Assembly: GCA_951802425.1 (NCBI GenBank)
Contig: OX637801.1
Span: forward strand, 682,001-746,000
Direction: 5' to 3'
Source: Clavaria fumosa
Taxonomy: Eukaryota; Basidiomycota; Agaricomycetes; Agaricales; Clavariaceae
Length of the DNA stretch: 64,000 nucleotides
Position numbers and translations under genes: made by a program. Below, one piece after another: positions 59,304 through 64,000 of the stretch; the first letter of the stretch is position 1, and every line of letters begins with the position of its first letter. The notes under the pieces are model-generated. The model saw nothing but the letters and a program-made list of their open reading frames with translations. It did no database searches and was not told where the DNA came from.

Positions 59304-60479
59304 CTAGGTCAACAATTGCATGTACGTATTTTGAGTTGGGTAAGTTGGTCGTGGTATCTGTAGACGGTCATGAACAGAATCTTTCATGAAATGAGCAATG
59401 CACAATCGTTCGCCACCCTCCCAATCCATCACTTCATGCAGAAAAACTTTACCCGCAAATACAAGGACAGTTCCAGGATTGTAGGCAAATTGACCACCAA
59501 GTTCCTGGAGTGTCATGTATGCCTGCTTGTGAGTTCCAGCACTAACCAAAAGATCGTAGTGAGCCAGGCAGCCTCCCTTGTCGCGATGTGCAGGAGTCTT
59601 CCTGTTCACGATGACTTCCATTGCCGTAAAGATTGAGGGCCAAAGCTGCACATTCTTGTATGTTTTTGCCATTGCCACCCCAGATTGCACTTGGTCAATG
59701 GCTGAGCTCCCAAAGTCATATTGTTCTGGTGCGACCAAGGCCATAATTGAATTGCACAGCTTCTCTGCATGTGCGATTCCTCGAATGAAGGAGGAACCAT
59801 ATGCAGTCTGCAAGCTGGTCGAAGCATGCAGTTTATCACTGAGCTGTTGACATTGAGACAGTAAAACAAGGTAGTTATGTGACAGCATTACCTGTTGCTG
59901 GCCTTGCATAAACCAGCCAGGAGAGAAGGACTTGATTCCGGCACCAAAACGACCTCCGCCTTCAGGTTCGACAAATCCCGTAGTACGCCCAGCATTACTT
60001 GGCAAGTCTCTGTCCAGATGCTTGCTAATGTGCTCACACCCTCTGTTGTACTGCTCCTGTAAATTGGTTAGAAAATATGGTTCAAATTTGATTGCCTTAT
60101 CTCACCACTCTAGCACTAGAAAGAATTCCAGGCAGAGCCCACAGCAAGATACGACCGTGCTTATCAATTATTGTGCAGGGTTCCTCTTGAACACCGAGGT
60201 CTTGAGGCTGCTTGAAATACTTGCTGAATTTCACCAAGGCTGCATCGAAATTATTGCTGCGTTTGGCTATGAGATTGATATGTTTCACACTGTCTGCAAA
60301 CCGATCTATGTCCCATTCCGTTTGAACTGAATGGTCAAAGTGTTCAGCTGATTGTTGCAAGTCATTTAAGCTAATGCACTTGGGTTGAAGAGGGCATAGG
60401 CCACAGTTAGAACTACACGTTGTAGTTCTTCTTGAGTCACAGGTTGGTCGTCAGCATTACTCTCGTTGCTGGAATCCAT
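59304..60479 (-). CDS. TET/JBP-family 2-oxoglutarate/Fe(II) dioxygenase
   Basis: The protein, about 350 residues, contains NRKTPAHRDKGG with the His-x-Asp iron ligands (codons near 59579-59587). Then TLQELGGQFAYNPGTVLVFAGKVFLHEV gives the distal His, and GGERLCIAHFMKDSVHDRL contains the 2-oxoglutarate-binding Arg. This arrangement is the TET/JBP signature; the family oxidises 5-methylcytosine or thymine in DNA. Exons: start MDSSNESNADDQ at 60479, a proposed 32-base intron near 60375, exon ending about 60098, a 49-base intron (GTGAGATAAG to TTTACAG), and another intron at about 59838-59889 that happens to be open in frame. The 32-base intron is unusually short and is the weakest join. The gene converges on the KDZ gene, ends 112 bp from it and appears intact. 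Confidence 0.88.
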
Positions 60480-60867
60480 GGCAACTCTCAATTCCTCAAG
60501 TTCGCCCCAAATTTTCAACCTTCCTTCAATTTTAGCTGGCTTAACAGGATTAAAAATTGATGACTTGCCTTGTCTTGAGTGGCTTTTGCATTTTATGAGT
60601 TACGTGCTTGCGTATCGTAGTGCGTAAGAGGCTCCACATGGTGCCTTTCAAAGTAGATGGCCTTGGGTGGGCATTAGACATCAACTCAGCTCAGTTAGAC
60701 GATACATACGCATCACAAGGAGCATAATTGGTCCTCTTGTTTGAGCCAGATAAGTCAGTCTCTTGATGCTTCCTTTTGGCCATTGGATGAGCTGAATTCG
60801 CAAATCTATGTTAGGGGGTTTGACAGTCAACAAGGTCACATGACTCCTTTTTTTTCTATTCTTCTTT
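60480..60867. other. Intergenic region upstream of the TET/JBP gene
   Basis: No coding signal was recognised. A TTACGTGCTTGCG word near 60600 recalls the duplicated module at 52880-53036. Presumably it includes the promoter of the minus-strand dioxygenase. Confidence 0.5.
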
Positions 60868-61325
60868 TGAATCAGCATTTATATACTGCAACATTGGCAA
60901 AGACAAAGATGCGGTTGTACGTATGGTGCATATTTATGAGATAAAGGATGAATTGGGGACAGAGGTATGTGGCATGGGTTTGTAGGTTATATTGCCGTCA
61001 TTTAGTGTGGGTCAGGCGGGTTTGTTGGGTATGATGCAGTATCGAAGAGGTTAAGGCTGGGTAGTTCTAGTGGGATAGGGGGTTTGAGCGGCTCTCCGGT
61101 TGAGGTGAATACTCCGGAGATTCGTAAGAATTTCGCGATGGCGAGTAGTCCTTTGGTACCGCTGAGCGGGATTGGCGGAGAGTGGTCGCGATGCACTTCC
61201 GATAGTATGTGTCGGTGTTCGTCGTATGCTCGGCAATTATGGAATATATGGTCTATGTATCTCGTCGCTGGAGTTGTTGGGATCGTGTCTCCGCAGAGGC
61301 ATTCGGGCTCGTGAGGTATTTTCAT
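60868..61325 (-). pseudogene. LINE 3' fragment: end of ORF2 plus 3' UTR
   Basis: The minus strand encodes PHEPECLCGDTIPTTPATRYIDHIFHNCRAYDEHRHIL, the C-terminal C-x-C...H...C motif found after the RT/RNase H of many fungal non-LTR retrotransposons. It ends with a stop at 61002 and is followed by about 134 bp of 3' UTR. It is 5'-truncated, as is usual for LINE copies. Confidence 0.75.
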
Positions 61326-61671
61326 ATATTGTGATGCTCTCTTATGACAGGCACACAGTACAGCATTGATGGCAGAGGATAGTCATTTAGAGAAGTTCAA
61401 TCAGAGTAGCTGGTAACAAGGCAATGTGAGAGCCAGTGTCATCTAGGCCTTTATGTTGGCCCTGATATATGCCTCATTAATTGATGAATGGGCCATTGAG
61501 CAATGTATTAGCCACAGTTATGTAGGCCTATATGTTCATTACTACAAATTTACAATTCGGCCAACATGCAGTCTTCGCAGGTAATACATTTTTCAGGCTG
61601 GGCCTACACATTTGCCCAATGATGTCTCTTGATCGGCCCTCATGTATGCCTCATTAATTGATGATTGGGCT
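61326..61671. other. Spacer between LINE copies
   Basis: A direct repeat of about 42 bp (GGCCCTGATATATGCCTCATTAATTGATGAATGGGCC-like) occurs at 61457-61498 and 61635-61676. No gene is seen. Confidence 0.7.
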
Positions 61672-61829
61672 GTTGAATCAGCATTTATATACTGCAACAT
61701 TGGCAAAGACAAAGACACGGTTGTATGTATGGTACGTATTTATGAGATAAAGGATGAATTGGGGACAGAGGTATGTGGCATGGGTTTGTAGGTTATATTG
61801 CCATCATTTAGTGTGGGTCAGGCGGTTAG
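61672..61829 (-). mobile_element. Second LINE copy, 3' UTR only
   Basis: About 150 bp repeats 60868-61018 with a few differences (AGATGCGG against AGACACGG), then diverges after GTCAGGCGG. It is a more severely 5'-truncated insertion of the same LINE family, in the same orientation. Confidence 0.75.
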
Positions 61830-61876
61830 GTCAGATATCCATGTTCCTTCATACGTGAAGGAACAGATGCTTTACA

Positions 61877-63454
61877 CTACTGTTGATTTATAATTAGCCA
61901 GCGCCCTCCAAAAATTTCGCCTCCCAGCCAAACTTTCTCCTCAGGTGCATTGAAGATAAGTTTGTTGGTGCACTGCGGATTTCGACAAGCAAATATTCTC
62001 GCCCCAGCATTACCAGTAGATGAGACCCAGGAGCGGATGCAGCCACAAGCCTTGCACTGCACTGGGAGCTGATTTCCCCAAGGGCGAAGCTCAGGGTGAA
62101 CCCACATATAACGAGCACCACGTATTTGTCCCTCTCTTGCCTGGAGATGGACGATGTCGGTGTGGCGACAAATTGCTGATGTCGCAGGTAGGAGCCTCCG
62201 GAGACAGTCCTCCAGAGGGAATCCCTCCACCAGAACTTGCTGGGCATAGCCAACTACAAACCCTGCCGTAAGGCAAGGTTGCAGCTCAGCGGCTGTGAAT
62301 GCGATGACATCCGAAATCAAAAGGCTGGAAATTTTGATTAATTAGCAAATTGAGAGTGCTAGTTATTGTCTTACCGCTTGGTTGCCTCTGCTAGCTCTGA
62401 ATAACTATGGAAGTTCTTGACTAATGTTCCACAGGACATCATCCACAATGTGACCTCTGCCCCTTTGAGGAATGTCAAGTGGGCAGGTGGGAGGAGGACG
62501 TCGAGAAACTAAGGCTTCAAATTAGCTGGAGGCAGATGCATTGTAAACAAACTCACGGGTTTGACCTGGGTGCATAACCCAGGTGAAAGAAAGAGGTCGC
62601 CAGTGTCATCATGAGAATGATTCGTAATAAAAATTATGACACGGGGATGTTTATTTCTGTGAAAATGGTTAGTACAATATGATATGAAACAGAAAGCTCA
62701 TACTGAATCTTATGCACCAAGCTCTTCATGTACTCTGCGTGCAAATTGATAAGGATGTCATTGGCAAGATCGAACACAACCTCTTCATACTGCAACGCCT
62801 CATCTCCAAGATACGACCGCATATAGTCGGCGAGAAGTCTTGCCGGCGTTCCAGCATGATCCATTCCTTTGAGGAGAAAGTGCAAGACAAGTAGTCCCTT
62901 GTTGCTGACACGAGAATTTGCAGTCATTTGAAAATTGCCTACTACCTTGAGAGGTTGTGCAAACGCTGGTCGCAATCTTGCCGTGTCGGGCTTCCCGTCG
63001 ATGATGTCGAGGCCCTTTGTCAAATAGAACCCCTACAATGCAAAGATAAGAGAACGAAACAGAATAAGTAAATCAATGCTCACATAATATGGGCTGAGGG
63101 TGGGTCCTTTGAAAGACCGAGCATGGCAGGTGAGACACATGAACTTGAGGTGTTCGGTGTCGATCGAAGTTGGGACAGTGAGGCATTTTGTGCATAGCGC
63201 CCGAGCACAGTAATCACAGACAAAAAGAAAACCACCATTAAGGCACATGTAGCAGAACTGTGGAAAAAGTTTATTGTTTTGTACCAGTGCTCAGAGCAAA
63301 GGCGAATACTCACATTTTCACCCTCACTAGCAAATTCTGGTCTAACCAGCGCTGTAGAAGTAGCTGTCGTTCTTGTGGATACAGCTGACCCTGGGACAAT
63401 GCGGAGAGCGCGACCGCCGGTACTTCTCTGTGCTGTTTGTTTGTTTCGAGCCAT
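61877..63454 (-). CDS. Histone H3-tail mimic fused to PHD/ADD-like finger and possible caspase-like domain
   Basis: Six exons read on the minus strand join in frame to 441 residues: 63314-63454, 63084-63257, 62704-63032, 62557-62656, 62375-62508 and 61877-62324. All five introns are GT-AG, 47-56 bases. Residues 2-18 are ARNKQTAQRSTGGRALR, position by position the H3 tail with Lys4, Gln5, Thr6, Ser10, Thr11, Gly12, Gly13 and Arg17 kept, but Lys9 and Lys14 replaced by Arg and Arg8 by Gln. Residues 49-91 form an all-Cys PHD/ADD pattern (C49-x2-C-x8-C-x2-C-x4-C-x2-C-x15-C-x2-C91). Residues 218-275 contain RVIIFITNHSHDDTGDLF and VTLWMMSCG, reminiscent of a caspase/CHAT His-Cys dyad (H228 or H230, C274). 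A zinc ribbon (C383, C386, C406, C411) ends the protein. The H3 match and the exon structure are direct observations; the protease call is tentative. No close known family could be named. Confidence 0.85.
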
Positions 63455-64000
63455 TGCGAGGGGGATAAGCACTAAGAGAGAGTGAGGGTCATGCATATAT
63501 AATGTTTTCCAGATCACCTTGACTACAACAATACAAGACTACATCTCTTGAATAGGGGAGGTTCAGTCGACAGTGGTACCACACAACGATTAGACAGAGG
63601 GGAGAACAAGGTGTGAAGCAATAAGTTCAGACAAGAAGGAAGTTTCTATAACTACCAGGGTAGGCAAGTACAATGATTGGACAAAGGGGGAACAAGACAT
63701 GTTCAGACCAGGAAAGACTACTGTATGTGTAGTTACAAAGGCACAACAAGAATATATCCAAGGCTGGGACAAAGCATCAAGAGAGCGTGATGAGTGTTGA
63801 GAAGGGCTAATGCTCAAACGTTCTCTCGTTTACTTGTGTCTATAATAATTCTCATTCACTTGTTTATAGTTGTCCCTTTGTGTCTACCTGCTCTCCTCTC
63901 CTTGTATTTACCTACTGGTGCCGTCGTGCCCTCTTGGCATTCGTGCTATGGCCCTGTAGCGGATACTTGCGGAGACAAGACCTTGTGCATGCCTGCCACT
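63455..64000. other. Upstream region of the H3-mimic gene; nothing else recognised
   Basis: This should contain the promoter of the minus-strand gene. No clear TATA box, repeat or other gene was identified. Similar words recur (GACAGAGGGGAGAACAAG near 63592 and GGACAAAGGGGGAACAAG near 63677, each near a TCAGAC word), suggesting a degenerate direct repeat of about 85 bp. Confidence 0.5.

Noticed and set aside
62903..62945. An intron inside exon 3 of the H3-mimic gene
   Set aside because: A GT...AG pair exists, but removing 41 bases breaks the frame, while the unspliced frame gives continuous plausible protein.

Overview
The window looks like a repeat-dense, gene-poor region of a basidiomycete (Agaricomycete-type) chromosome. 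The intact genes carry several short GT-AG introns of about 47-60 bases. One gene is a KDZ-family transposase with a CxC-type cysteine cluster, next to a Ulp1/C48-like protease and a TET/JBP dioxygenase; published comparative genomics links KDZ elements and TET/JBP expansions in mushroom-forming fungi. The rest is mostly Ty3/Gypsy LTR retrotransposons. No ordinary housekeeping gene, tRNA or rRNA was recognised. The species cannot be named from the sequence.

Layout. 1-3770: a homogeneous 113-bp satellite running off the left edge. 3799-34995 and 35790-48102: two copies of one large segmental duplication. Each begins with a large palindrome, continues with CpG-depleted Gypsy debris and ends with remnants of a second Gypsy family (Gypsy-2). 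The left copy later gained a nearly full-length 9.9-kb Gypsy (Gypsy-1, 21626-31523, minus strand) in the Gypsy-2 remnant; the uninterrupted site survives in the right copy. Gypsy-1 carries an unusual third gene downstream of pol, two nonsense codons and a solo LTR of another element. The left copy also holds a second palindrome (13141-16007), two small hAT-type elements with perfect 8-bp target duplications and another solo LTR with a perfect 5-bp duplication. 48103-49500 is the start of a further LTR element.

49500-64000 is the informative part. In order it has an unrecognised acidic multi-exon gene (minus), a Ulp1-like protease (plus), the KDZ transposase (plus), a TET/JBP dioxygenase (minus), LINE 3' fragments, and a six-exon gene (minus, 61877-63454). 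That last gene encodes a protein starting with a close imitation of the histone H3 tail, followed by an all-cysteine PHD/ADD-type zinc finger, a region with a possible caspase-like His/Cys pair and a C-terminal zinc ribbon. The juxtaposition of a 5-methylcytosine oxidase family, a KDZ transposon and an H3 mimic, beside older repeats with heavy CpG loss, suggests interaction with or escape from host chromatin silencing. That is inference; the gene structures are read directly.
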